Shown one piece after another: positions 1-8,091 of a stretch of 64,000 bases of DNA. Source of the stretch: Streptomyces poonensis. GTDB taxonomy: Bacteria > Actinomycetota > Actinomycetes > Streptomycetales > Streptomycetaceae. How positions within the stretch are numbered: position 1 is the stretch's first letter; each line of letters begins with the position of its first letter. The notes under the pieces were generated by a model. It saw nothing but the letters and a program-made list of their open reading frames with translations. It was not told where the DNA came from and ran no database searches. The position numbers were made by a program, and so were the translations under genes. The stretch covers positions 111,465 through 175,464 of the forward strand of contig NZ_BMVW01000019.1 of the NCBI RefSeq assembly GCF_014650915.1, written 5' to 3'.

Positions 1-63
1 GAGCCCTTCACGTATGCGCCGATGGCCTCTTCGGGCCTAGGCGGGTGACGTCCGCGCCGTCAC

Positions 64-345
64 TCAGACGGTCTCGGGAAGCTCGTCGAGCCCCTCGGAG
101 ACCAGCTTGGCCAGCCGGTCCAGCGCGGCGTCCGCGCCCTCGGCGTCGGAGGCGAGGACGATCTCCTCGCCGCCCTGGGCGCCCAGGCCCAGCACCGCCA
201 GCATGGAGGCCGCGTTGACGGGGGTCCCGCCGGCCTTGGAGATCGTCACGGGGACTCCGGAGGCCGTGGCGGCCCGGACGAAGAGGGAGGCGGGACGGGC
301 GTGGAGGCCCTCGGCCCAGCCGACGTTGACGCGGCGCTCAGCCAT
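64..345 (-). CDS. ptsH: Phosphocarrier protein HPr of the sugar phosphotransferase system
   Basis: HPr is the cytoplasmic protein that carries phosphate from enzyme I to the sugar-specific EIIA proteins of the PTS. The 93-residue product has the usual HPr length. The active-site histidine is in GLHARPAS near residue 16, and the second conserved site reads NAASMLAVLGLG, with a serine where Gram-positive HPr has its regulatory Ser46. No enzyme I or EII gene is adjacent, as is usual in Streptomyces, where ptsH stands alone. The ATG is preceded by AAGGGCAG at suitable distance. A DasR-like palindrome lies about 30 bp upstream (373-388), fitting known DasR control of ptsH. Confidence 0.95.
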   Translation of the reverse strand: MAERRVNVGWAEGLHARPASLFVRAATASGVPVTISKAGGTPVNAASMLAVLGLGAQGGEEIVLASDAEGADAALDRLAKLVSEGLDELPETV

Positions 346-372
346 GTGATGCTGCCCTTCGATGTTTCAGAG

Positions 373-388
373 GGTTGTCTAGACCATT
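373..388. promoter_or_regulatory. DasR-like operator (dre) upstream of ptsH
   Basis: The 16-mer here contains TTGTCTAGACCA and matches 12 of 16 positions of the dre consensus ACTGGTCTAGACCAGT, including the whole central GTCTAGACCA. DasR is the GntR-family repressor of N-acetylglucosamine and PTS genes in Streptomyces. The site is 28-43 bp before the ptsH start codon, in the divergent spacer with the patA-like gene. Confidence 0.75.
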
Positions 389-500
389 TTCCCATACGGT
401 GAAGCGGCCCCGGACGTGGCCCACGGCCTGACCGCCGTCCGGTGCCGGCCCCCAGACTGCCCCGCGCCCTTGCCGGGCGCGAGCCGTACGCTGGGGAACC

Positions 501-3305
501 ATGCAGACCTCGCCGGACCGGCACGAGTACCCCGCTCACTGGGAGGCCGACGTGGTGCTGCGCGACGGCGGCACCGCACGCATCAGGCCCATCACCGTTG
601 ATGACGCCGAGCGCCTGGTCAGCTTCTACGAGCAGGTCTCCGACGAGTCGAAGTACTACCGCTTCTTCGCGCCGTACCCTCGCCTGTCCGCCAAGGACGT
701 CCACCGCTTCACACACCACGACTTCGTGGACAGGGTGGGACTCGCGGCCACGGTCGGCGGCGAGTTCATCGCCACCGTACGCTACGACCGCATCAACGCC
801 GACGGTCTGCCCGCCTCCGCACCCGCCGACGAGGCCGAGGTCGCCTTCCTCGTCCAGGACGCCCACCAGGGCAGGGGAGTCGCCTCCGCCCTCCTCGAAC
901 ACATCGCGGCGGTCGCCCGGGAACGGGGCATCCGCCGCTTCGCCGCCGAGGTGCTGCCCGCCAACACCAAGATGATCAAGGTGTTCACGGACGCCGGCTA
1001 CCAGCAGAAGCGCAGCTTCGAGGACGGCGTCGTCCGCCTGGAGTTCGGCCTGGAGCCCACCGACCGCTCCCTCGCGGTGCAGCGCGCGCGGGAGCAGCGC
1101 GCCGAGGCCCGCTCGGTGCAGCGGCTGCTCGCCCCCGGCTCGGTCGCCGTCGTCGGCGTGGGCCGCGCACCCGGGGGAGTGGGCCGCAGCGTCCTCACCA
1201 ACCTCCGGGAGGCGGGCTTCACCGGGCGCCTGTACGCGGTGAACCGGGCCGTCACGAATCAGGAGATCGACGGCGTCCCCGCGTACCGCTCCATGGGCGA
1301 GATCACCGAACCCGTCGATCTCGCGGTCGTCGCCGTCCCCGCGGAGCAGGTCCCCGGCGTCGTCGACGCGTGCGGCGCGCACGGCGTGCAGGGACTCGTG
1401 GTGGTCTCCGCCGGGTACGCCGAGAGCGGCCCCGAGGGACGCGAGCGCCAGCGTGAACTGCTGCGCCGGGTGCGGACGTACGGCATGCGCCTCGTCGGCC
1501 CCAACGCGTTCGGGATCATCAACACCTCGCCCGAGGTCCGGCTCAACGCCTCCCTGGCGCCGCAGGCGCCGCGCCCCGGGCGGATCGGGCTGTTCGCCCA
1601 GTCCGGCGCCATCGGCATCGCCCTGCTGTCCCGGCTGCACCGGCGCGGCGGGGGTGTGACCGGCGTCACGGGCGTGTCGACCTTCGTGTCCTCCGGCAAC
1701 CGCGCCGACGTCTCCGGCAACGACGTCCTGCAGTACTGGTACGACGACCCGGACACCGACGTCGCCCTGATGTACCTGGAGTCGATCGGCAACCCCCGCA
1801 AGTTCACCCGCCTCGCGCGCCGTACGGCCGCCGTCAAGCCGCTGGTCGTGGTCCAGGGGGCACGGTACGGCGGAGCGGCGCCCACGGGCCACGCCGTACG
1901 GGCCACGCGGCTGCCGCACGCCACGGTGTCCGCGCTGCTGCGGCAGGCCGGGGTGATCCGCGTCGACACGATCACCGAGCTGGTCGACACGGGCCTGCTG
2001 CTGGCCCGCCAGCCCCTGCCCGCCGGCCCGCGCGTGGCGATCCTCGGCAACTCCGAGTCGCTCGGGCTGCTGACCTACGACGCGTGCCTGGCTGAAGGGC
2101 TGCGGCCGCTGCCGCCGCTGGATCTGACCACCGCGGCTTCCGCGGAGGACTTCCACACGGCCCTCACGCGCGCGCTGGCGGACGACGCGTGCGACGCCGT
2201 CGTCGTGACCGCCATCCCGCGCGTGGGCGAGGCCCCGGCCTCCGACGAGGCCCTCGCCGCGGCGCTGCGCTCGGCCGCCGCCACGGCCCCGGCCAAGCCG
2301 GTCCTCGTGGTCCACGTCGAGATCGGCGGACTCGCCGACGCCCTCTCCAAGGCCGCGGGCACCGCACCCCACGCCGCCCCGCCCCTGTCCGACACGGAAC
2401 CGGCCCCCACGCGCGCGGACGACGCCCCGCCCGCCGAGGACACCCGGCGCATCCCCGCCTACCCCGCCGCCGAGCGCGCGGTCCGGGCCCTCGCCGAGGC
2501 CGTCAAGTACGCCCAATGGCGCCGCGATGCCGCCGAGCCCGGCAAGGTCCCCGAGTACGACGACATCGACGAGAAGGGCGCGGCCGGGCAGATCGACGCG
2601 CTGCTGGAGGCCGGCGAGGGACTGACGCTCGGCACCGCCCAGACACGCGAGCTGCTCGCCCGGTACGGGATCGCGGTGCGCGAGGCCCGGCCCGCCCCGA
2701 GCCCCGACGAGGCCGTCCTCGCCGCACGCGCCCTCGGCTACCCGGTCGCCCTCAAGGCCACCGCCCCCCACCTGCGCCACCGCGCCGACCTGGGCGGCGT
2801 ACGGCTGGACCTGGCGGACGAGGAGCAACTGCGCCGCGCGTACACCGAGTTGACCGACCTCTTCGGCACGCCCGCGGAGCTGCGCCCCGTCGTCCAGGCC
2901 ATGGCCCCGCGCGGCGTCGACACCGTCGTCCGGGCCGTGATCGACCCGGCGGCCGGAGCGGTGCTCTCCTTCGGGCTCGCCGGGGCCGCCTCCCAACTGC
3001 TCGGCGACATGGCGCACCGCCTGATACCGGTCGCCGACCGGGACGCGGCCTCCCTGGTCCGGTCGATCCGGACGGCGCCGCTCCTGTTCGGCTGGCGGGG
3101 CTCCGCGCCCGTGGACACCGGAGCCCTCGAAGAACTGCTGCTGCGGGTGTCGCGGCTGGTCGACGACCATCCCGAGGTCGTCGGCATCTCCCTGGAGCCG
3201 GTCGTCGTCGCCGACCGGGGCCTGAGCGTCCTCGACGCCACCGTACGGCTCGCGCGCCCGCCGGCCCGGGACGACCTCGGCCCGCGGACGCTTCCCGTGT
3301 ACTGA
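501..3305 (+). CDS. patA: GNAT acetyltransferase fused to NDP-forming acyl-CoA synthetase domains (PatA-like protein lysine acetyltransferase)
   Basis: This 934-residue protein probably acetylates lysines of acyl-CoA synthetases and so controls acetate and acetoacetate activation. The GNAT domain is N-terminal (about residues 15-175, acetyl-CoA loop QGRGVASALLEH). It is followed by a CoA-binding Rossmann domain (from about 200, SVAVVGVGRAPGGVGRS), a succinyl-CoA-ligase flavodoxin-like domain (RIGLFAQSGAIGIALL), and a C-terminal ATP-grasp domain (about 690-930). The order GNAT-then-synthetase is that of the Streptomyces lividans PatA, the reverse of Salmonella Pat. A histidine is kept in RLPHATVSALLRQAG, at the place of the phospho-histidine of true ADP-forming acetyl-CoA synthetases, but its neighbourhood is degenerate, so ligase activity is doubtful. 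GGGGA precedes the ATG. Confidence 0.88.
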   Translation: MQTSPDRHEYPAHWEADVVLRDGGTARIRPITVDDAERLVSFYEQVSDESKYYRFFAPYPRLSAKDVHRFTHHDFVDRVGLAATVGGEFIATVRYDRINADGLPASAPADEAEVAFLVQDAHQGRGVASALLEHIAAVARERGIRRFAAEVLPANTKMIKVFTDAGYQQKRSFEDGVVRLEFGLEPTDRSLAVQRAREQRAEARSVQRLLAPGSVAVVGVGRAPGGVGRSVLTNLREAGFTGRLYAVNRAVTNQEIDGVPAYRSMGEITEPVDLAVVAVPAEQVPGVVDACGAHGVQGLVVVSAGYAESGPEGRERQRELLRRVRTYGMRLVGPNAFGIINTSPEVRLNASLAPQAPRPGRIGLFAQSGAIGIALLSRLHRRGGGVTGVTGVSTFVSSGNRADVSGNDVLQYWYDDPDTDVALMYLESIGNPRKFTRLARRTAAVKPLVVVQGARYGGAAPTGHAVRATRLPHATVSALLRQAGVIRVDTITELVDTGLLLARQPLPAGPRVAILGNSESLGLLTYDACLAEGLRPLPPLDLTTAASAEDFHTALTRALADDACDAVVVTAIPRVGEAPASDEALAAALRSAAATAPAKPVLVVHVEIGGLADALSKAAGTAPHAAPPLSDTEPAPTRADDAPPAEDTRRIPAYPAAERAVRALAEAVKYAQWRRDAAEPGKVPEYDDIDEKGAAGQIDALLEAGEGLTLGTAQTRELLARYGIAVREARPAPSPDEAVLAARALGYPVALKATAPHLRHRADLGGVRLDLADEEQLRRAYTELTDLFGTPAELRPVVQAMAPRGVDTVVRAVIDPAAGAVLSFGLAGAASQLLGDMAHRLIPVADRDAASLVRSIRTAPLLFGWRGSAPVDTGALEELLLRVSRLVDDHPEVVGISLEPVVVADRGLSVLDATVRLARPPARDDLGPRTLPVY

Positions 3306-3401
3306 GACGCTTCACGCACCGAGGTGCTTGCCGCGTACCTGAGCACTTGCCGCGTACTGAGCGGTGCCTCGCAGTCAGTGCGCCCCCGTAGGATGGAGGA
3401 C

Positions 3402-3989
3402 ATGGCCAAGACCAGTACGACGACCCAGGGGCTGCGGGCGGCGATCGAGCGCAGCGGCTACTACCCGGCTCTCGTGGCCGAGGCGGTGGAGGCCGCCGTC
3501 GGCGGCGAGGCCATCCGGTCGTACCTGGTCCACCAGGAGACGACGTTCGACGCCAACGAGGTGCGGCGGCACGTGACCGTGCTCGTCCTCACCGGCAACC
3601 GCTTCATCGTCAGCCACACCGACGAGCAGGCGGCGGACACCACCTCCCCGACGCCGTACGCCACGACGTCCACCGAGTCCGTGAAACTCGGCCGGATCTC
3701 CTCGGTCGTCGTCAGCCGCGTGGTCGCCAACCCGGAGTCGTACACGCCTGGCAACCTGCCCCGCGAGGTCGTCCTGACCATCGGCTGGGGCGCCGTCTCC
3801 CGCATCGACCTGGAGCCCGCCGCCTGCGGCGACCCCAACTGTGACGCGGACCACGGCTACACGGGCAACTCGACGGCGGACGACCTCAGCCTGCGCGTCA
3901 GCGAGGCCGGCGACGGCCCCGAGACGGTGCGCCAGGCCCTCGCCTTCGCCCAGGCCCTCTCCGAGGCGACCGCGGACGTCACCCGCTGA
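3402..3989 (+). CDS. DUF5998 family protein
   Basis: A 195-residue soluble protein of a conserved actinobacterial family of unknown function. The ATG at 3402 is chosen because GGATGGAGG ends two bases before it and because the protein then begins MAKTSTTTQGLRAAIERSGYYP, as in relatives I remember. The centre carries a PH-like stretch with two runs of beta-strand pattern (VTVLVLTGNRFIVSHTDE and REVVLTIGWGAVSRIDLEP), then CGDPNCDADHGY, which offers two cysteines and a histidine that might bind metal. Its TGA overlaps the next ATG by one base, so it is translationally linked to the phosphodiesterase that follows. Confidence 0.8.
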   Translation: MAKTSTTTQGLRAAIERSGYYPALVAEAVEAAVGGEAIRSYLVHQETTFDANEVRRHVTVLVLTGNRFIVSHTDEQAADTTSPTPYATTSTESVKLGRISSVVVSRVVANPESYTPGNLPREVVLTIGWGAVSRIDLEPAACGDPNCDADHGYTGNSTADDLSLRVSEAGDGPETVRQALAFAQALSEATADVTR

Positions 3990-5176
3990 TGGCGCTTCCT
4001 GCCTGGGACGACCCGGAACCCCTCGCCATCGGCTCCGCCCCCCTGCCCGAGTACGGCACCGGCTCGCTCGCCGATCTGCTGCCCACGCTCGCGGCGGGCC
4101 TGGGCGTCCCCGGCATGACCGCCGCGATACCGGAGCTGACCCCGGCCGACCGGAACTGCGTCTTCCTGATCGACGGGCTGGGCTGGGAGCAGCTGAAGGC
4201 CCACCCGGACGAGGCCCCGTACCTGACCTCGCTGCTCGCCACCTCGCGCGGCGGCACCGGACGCCCGATCACCGCGGGTTACCCGGCGACCACCGCCACC
4301 TCGCTGGCCTCCGTGGGCACCGGCCTGCCGCCGGGCGCACACGGCCTGCCCGGCTACACGGTCCGCAACCCGGACACCGGCGAGCTGATGAACCAGCTCC
4401 GCTGGAAGCCGTGGACCCCGCCGGCCGTCTGGCAGCCGTACCCCACCGTCTTCCAGCTGGCCGACCGCGCGGGCGTGCACACCGCGCAGGTCTCCTCGCC
4501 CACCTTCGAGCACACCCCGCTGACCCAGATCGCGCTCAGCGGCGGAACGTTTCACGGCCGTCTCTCCGGCGAGGAACGCATGGACCTCGCGGCCCGGCAA
4601 CTGGCCGAGGGAGACCGCTCGCTGGTCTACACGTACTACGCCGAGGTCGACGGCAAGGGCCACCGCTTCGGCGTCGACTCGGACGCCTGGCGCGGCCAGC
4701 TCGGACATGTGGACCGCCTGGTCCAGCGCCTCGCGGAGCAGCTCCCGCCGCGTACGGCCCTGTACGTCACCGCCGACCACGGCATGATCGACATCCCCTT
4801 CGACGAACAGCACCGCATCGACTTCGACGAGGACTGGGAGCTGCGCGCCGGGGTCGCCCTGCTGGGCGGCGAGGGGCGCGCCCGCCATGTCTACGCGCTG
4901 CCCGGCGCCGCGAGGGACGTGCTGGCCGTCTGGCGCGAGGTGCTCGGCGAGCAGTTCTGGGTGGCTTCGCGCGACGAGGCGGTCGCGGCGGGCTGGTTCG
5001 GTCCGGCCGTCGAGGACCGGGTGTACGACCGGATCGGCGACGTGGTCGCGGCGGCCCATGACGACGTCCTGCTCATCGCCTCCGAGCGGGAACCGAACGA
5101 GTCCTCGATGACCGGTAACCACGGCTCGATGACCCCGGCGGAACAACTGGTCCCGCTTCTGGAAGTGCGCACCTGA
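3989..5176 (+). CDS. Alkaline phosphatase superfamily / type I phosphodiesterase-nucleotide pyrophosphatase
   Basis: A 395-residue metal-dependent phosphohydrolase of the alkaline phosphatase superfamily. The family's metal ligands are visible: FLIDGLGWEQL near residue 60, the nucleophile threonine in GYPATTATSLAS near 100, YAEVDGKGHRFG near 225, YVTADHGMID near 260, and the final GNHGSMTPAEQLVPLL. There is no signal peptide, so it is likely cytoplasmic. The natural substrate cannot be told from sequence; nucleotide pyrophosphates or phosphodiesters are the family norm. It overlaps the DUF5998 stop by one base (TGATG) and is followed 133 bp later by thymidine kinase. Confidence 0.88.
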   Translation: MALPAWDDPEPLAIGSAPLPEYGTGSLADLLPTLAAGLGVPGMTAAIPELTPADRNCVFLIDGLGWEQLKAHPDEAPYLTSLLATSRGGTGRPITAGYPATTATSLASVGTGLPPGAHGLPGYTVRNPDTGELMNQLRWKPWTPPAVWQPYPTVFQLADRAGVHTAQVSSPTFEHTPLTQIALSGGTFHGRLSGEERMDLAARQLAEGDRSLVYTYYAEVDGKGHRFGVDSDAWRGQLGHVDRLVQRLAEQLPPRTALYVTADHGMIDIPFDEQHRIDFDEDWELRAGVALLGGEGRARHVYALPGAARDVLAVWREVLGEQFWVASRDEAVAAGWFGPAVEDRVYDRIGDVVAAAHDDVLLIASEREPNESSMTGNHGSMTPAEQLVPLLEVRT

Positions 5177-5309
5177 CCGTCATGCCCCGAGCGAGCCGAG
5201 CCCTCCGCGCACGCCCTTCGGCACCGCGCGCTCCGGAGCGCCGACGACGCCGACGCCCGCCCCACCGAATCCACCGAGCCCATTCCGCCCGAAAGGTCCC
5301 CGACGTCCC

Positions 5310-5993
5310 ATGCCCGAGCTGGTGTTCTTCTCCGGAACGATGGACTGCGGGAAGTCGACCCTGGCCCTCCAGATCGAGCACAACCGCTCGGCACGCGGCC
5401 TCCAGGGCATGATCTTCAGCCGTGACGACCGCGCGGGCGAGGGCAAGCTGTCGTCGCGGCTCGGCCTGGTCACGGACGCCGTGGAGGTCGCGGACGGCCA
5501 GGATCTGTACGCCCACCTCGTGGACCACCTCTCCCAGGGCAACCGCGCGGACTACGTGATCGCGGACGAGGCGCAGTTCCTCGCCCCCGAGCAGATCGAC
5601 CAGCTGGCCCGGGTGGTGGACGACCTGGGCATCGACGTCTACGCGTTCGGCATCACCACCGACTTCCGCTCCAAGCTGTTCCCCGGCTCCCAGCGCCTCG
5701 TGGAGCTCGCCGACCGGGTGGAGGTCCTCCAGGTCGAGGCCCTGTGCTGGTGCGGCGCCCGCGCCACCCACAACGCCCGCACGATCGGCGGGCGCATGGT
5801 CGTCGAGGGGGCCCAGGTGGTCGTCGGCGACGTCAACCAGTCCGGTGCCATCGGCTACGAGGTCCTCTGCCGCCGCCACCACCGGCGCCGTATGACGGCG
5901 GCCACGGCACGGGCGGGCGCCCTGTCGCCGGACGTGCTGCCGGTGGACGCGGAGCCGGCGGCGCAGCCGTCAGCCCACCCCGTCCACCAGTGA
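5310..5993 (+). CDS. tdk: Thymidine kinase
   Basis: Phosphorylates thymidine in the pyrimidine salvage pathway. The 227-residue protein has the type II thymidine kinase layout: P-loop SGTMDCGKST (residues 8-17), DEAQF with the catalytic Glu at 87, lasso/zinc cysteines CWCGARATHNAR and later CRRHHRRR, and the VGDVNQS thymidine-binding region. The C-terminus is longer than usual, with an Ala/Pro-rich tail. Its last 24 bp overlap the 3' end of the convergent VOC gene. A dUTPase gene lies 15 kb away, but I see no shared operon. Confidence 0.93.
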   Translation: MPELVFFSGTMDCGKSTLALQIEHNRSARGLQGMIFSRDDRAGEGKLSSRLGLVTDAVEVADGQDLYAHLVDHLSQGNRADYVIADEAQFLAPEQIDQLARVVDDLGIDVYAFGITTDFRSKLFPGSQRLVELADRVEVLQVEALCWCGARATHNARTIGGRMVVEGAQVVVGDVNQSGAIGYEVLCRRHHRRRMTAATARAGALSPDVLPVDAEPAAQPSAHPVHQ

Positions 5994-6764
5994 GAACACC
6001 GCCCCCTCCGGATCGGCCACCGTCGCGACCCGCCCGTGGGCGGTGTCGTGGGCCGGTTCGAGGAGCCGGCCGCCGAGATCGCACGCACGGGTGAGCGCCT
6101 CGTCGGTGTCGGTGACCTGGAAATAGGTGAGCCAGTGCGGGCCGCGGTCATGGCTCAGGGCGCTCCCGACGCCGCGGATGCCGGCCACGGGGTGTCCCTT
6201 GAGATGGAGGGCGACGTGGTCGGGGCCGGCGGGAGCGGCCGGCTCGTCCTCGTAGCCGAAGACGGTCCGGTAGAACTTCGCGACGACGGACGTGTCGCGG
6301 ACGAGGAGTTCGTGCCAGGCGGGGGCGCCGGGTTCGCACGTCACGGTGGTGCCGAGGTGCACCGACGCCTGCCAGATGCCGAAGACGGCGCCCGAGGGGT
6401 CCGAGGCGATGGCCAGCCGGCCCGCCTCGGCGGCGTCCAGGGGACCCACCCCGACCGTGCCCCCGCAGTGCCGCACCAGCTCGGCCGTCGCATCCGCGTC
6501 CTCCGAGGCCAGATAGGGCGTCCACGCGACGGGCAGATGGCGGTCGGGCGGCAGCTGACCGATCCCGGCCACCTCGCGGCCGTCCAGCAGGGCCCGTACG
6601 TACGGCCCCAGTTGCCGCGGCCCCGGCCGGAACTCCCAGCCGAACAGCGCACCGTAGAACTCCTGGGTCGCGGCCACCCGGTGCACCATCAGGCTCACCC
6701 AGCAGGGTGTGCCGGGCGGGTGCGCCGCATCGTCCGGGACGGCCGGTCCCCGTGCCTCGGTCAT
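5970..6764 (-). CDS. VOC (glyoxalase/bleomycin-resistance) family protein, two-domain
   Basis: A 264-residue cytoplasmic protein built of two vicinal-oxygen-chelate domains, about residues 10-125 and 140-262. Both halves contain the expected pattern: TPCWVSLMVHRVAATQEFYGALFGWEF and APAWHELLVRDTSVVAKFYRTVFGYE. Such Streptomyces proteins are often labelled hydroxylases, but the reaction is unknown. The ATG at 6764 is preferred over an upstream in-frame start because GGGAAGAGAG precedes it and the alignment to the family begins there. It converges on tdk with a 24-bp overlap. Confidence 0.82.
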   Translation of the reverse strand: MTEARGPAVPDDAAHPPGTPCWVSLMVHRVAATQEFYGALFGWEFRPGPRQLGPYVRALLDGREVAGIGQLPPDRHLPVAWTPYLASEDADATAELVRHCGGTVGVGPLDAAEAGRLAIASDPSGAVFGIWQASVHLGTTVTCEPGAPAWHELLVRDTSVVAKFYRTVFGYEDEPAAPAGPDHVALHLKGHPVAGIRGVGSALSHDRGPHWLTYFQVTDTDEALTRACDLGGRLLEPAHDTAHGRVATVADPEGAVFSLVDGVG

Positions 6765-7118
6765 CGTCACTCTCTTCCCGGCCCCTCGCGGCGGCCGTGT
6801 CACATCCGCTCGGATACGCGCGTGCCGCGGTGGTGCGCGTTCACGTCCCGTTCGTGCTGTGCCCTGCCCCGTGCGCACCACGTGTTGCTCGCGCGACGTC
6901 CGGTACAGCGGGTTCCAGCCGCGCTGCTGCCGTACGGCGGCAGCAGCGGAAGGATGCCTGGATTATCGCTTCTCTTCCCGTTCCGCACGCCAGGCGCGCG
7001 GCGTCGCTCAGAGGTGCGACATGTACTTCGCCCCGCAGGGGTCGTGATCGGACCGGTCCGGCGGGCAGAGTAATCGGACCCGCAGAAGGCGGCCACCCTG
7101 TGCGCGAGGATGAGGGCC
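6765..7118. other. Divergent intergenic region with a 10-bp hairpin
   Basis: This 354-bp spacer separates the VOC gene (minus) from the sulfurtransferase gene (plus) and should hold both promoters. I could not assign convincing -35/-10 boxes. The one clear structure is a perfect 10-bp stem (6923-6932 with 6938-6947, GCTGCTGCCG) around a 5-base loop. No T-run follows it on either strand, so it is not a classical terminator. Confidence 0.6.
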
Positions 7119-7946
7119 ATGAATCCCATCATCTCCGCGTCCGAACTGGCCGGGGCCCTCGCGGGCCCGAAGGCGCCGGTCCTGCTCGACGTCCGCTGGC
7201 AGCTGGGCGGCCCGAATCTGCGGCCCGAGTACGAGAAGGCGCACATCCCGGGAGCCGTCTTCGTCGATCTGGACACCGAACTCGCCGGTCCCGCGGGATC
7301 CGGCGGCCGGCATCCGCTGCCCGGCCTGGACGTCTTCGGTGCCGCGATGCGGGCGGCCGGTGTCTCGCCGGGCCGGGAGGTCGTCGTGTACGACGGCGGG
7401 CTCGGCTGGGCCGCCGCGCGCGCGTGGTGGCTGCTGCGCTGGACGGGGCACCCTTCGGTACGGGTCCTGGACGGCGGTCTGGCCGCCTGGGACGGCCCGT
7501 TGACCTCGGAGGTTCCCCGGCCGGACCCGGGGACCTTCACACCCGAGCCGGGCGCCCTGCCGCTCCTGGACGCCGACGGGGCGGCCGCGGTGGCGCGCAC
7601 CGGGCTGCTGCTGGACGCGCGGGCGGCCGAGCGTTACCGCGGCGACGTCGAGCCCATCGACCCGGTCGGCGGCCACATCCCGGGCGCGGTCTCCGCGCCC
7701 ACCAGCGAGAACGTGGACGACGCGGGCCGCTTCCTGCCCGCCGGCCGACTCGCCGACCGCTTCGGGGCGCTGGGCGCGGCCGGGGCGTCCGAGGTGGGCG
7801 TCTACTGCGGGTCGGGCGTGTCCGCCGCCCACCAGGTCCTCGCCCTGGCCGCCGCGGGCATCCCGGCCGCCCTGTACGTGGGCTCGTGGTCGGAGTGGAG
7901 CCGGGACGGCGACCGCCCGGTGGCGAAGGGCCCGGACCCCCGGTGA
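7119..7946 (+). CDS. Thiosulfate / 3-mercaptopyruvate sulfurtransferase (rhodanese, two domains)
   Basis: Transfers sulfane sulfur to a thiol or cyanide acceptor. The 275-residue protein is a tandem rhodanese. The first, inactive domain starts LLDVRWQLGG and the second, catalytic one LLDARAAERYRG, with the active-site loop YCGSGVSA holding Cys230. The CGSGV loop is nearer the thiosulfate than the CG(S/T)GVT mercaptopyruvate pattern, but the donor cannot be decided. I prefer the ATG at 7119 because GAGGATGAGG lies just before it; an in-frame ATG at 7110 lacks a ribosome-binding site. The stop codon lies within a tandem repeat, and a strong terminator follows. Confidence 0.9.
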   Translation: MNPIISASELAGALAGPKAPVLLDVRWQLGGPNLRPEYEKAHIPGAVFVDLDTELAGPAGSGGRHPLPGLDVFGAAMRAAGVSPGREVVVYDGGLGWAAARAWWLLRWTGHPSVRVLDGGLAAWDGPLTSEVPRPDPGTFTPEPGALPLLDADGAAAVARTGLLLDARAAERYRGDVEPIDPVGGHIPGAVSAPTSENVDDAGRFLPAGRLADRFGALGAAGASEVGVYCGSGVSAAHQVLALAAAGIPAALYVGSWSEWSRDGDRPVAKGPDPR

Positions 7947-7989
7947 CCGGACCGGTGACCGGACCGGTGACCGGACTTCCGGTGACCGG
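7942..7989. repeat. Tandem repeat, 12-bp unit GGTGACCGGACC
   Basis: Two perfect copies of GGTGACCGGACC begin at 7942 and 7954, a third copy at 7966 has one change, and a partial copy follows from 7981. The sulfurtransferase TGA (7944-7946) is inside the first unit, so the array has grown from the end of the gene into the spacer. Each unit contains CCGGT/ACCGG inverted elements. Confidence 0.85.
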
Positions 7990-8045
7990 TCCCCGGTGAC
8001 GCCGACGGCCGCGTGAGGCCTGCCGGAGAAGGCGCTCGCAGGGAA

Positions 8046-8076
8046 AGGGGCCCGCATCTGAACGATGCGGGCCCCT
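8046..8076. terminator. Bidirectional rho-independent-type terminator between sulfurtransferase and sepH
   Basis: A perfect 12-bp stem, GGGGCCCGCATC (8047-8058) paired with 8064-8075, extended by an outer A-T pair, closes a 5-base loop TGAAC. It lies between two convergent genes, ending 16 bp from the sepH stop. Confidence 0.85.
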
Positions 8077-8091
8077 GGCGCGTACGAGTGA

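Noticed and set aside
246..3170. A 974-codon open frame on the minus strand
   Set aside because: It is antisense to the well-supported patA-like gene, has Gly/Arg/Val-rich non-protein composition and no ribosome-binding site; typical antisense frame in GC-rich DNA.
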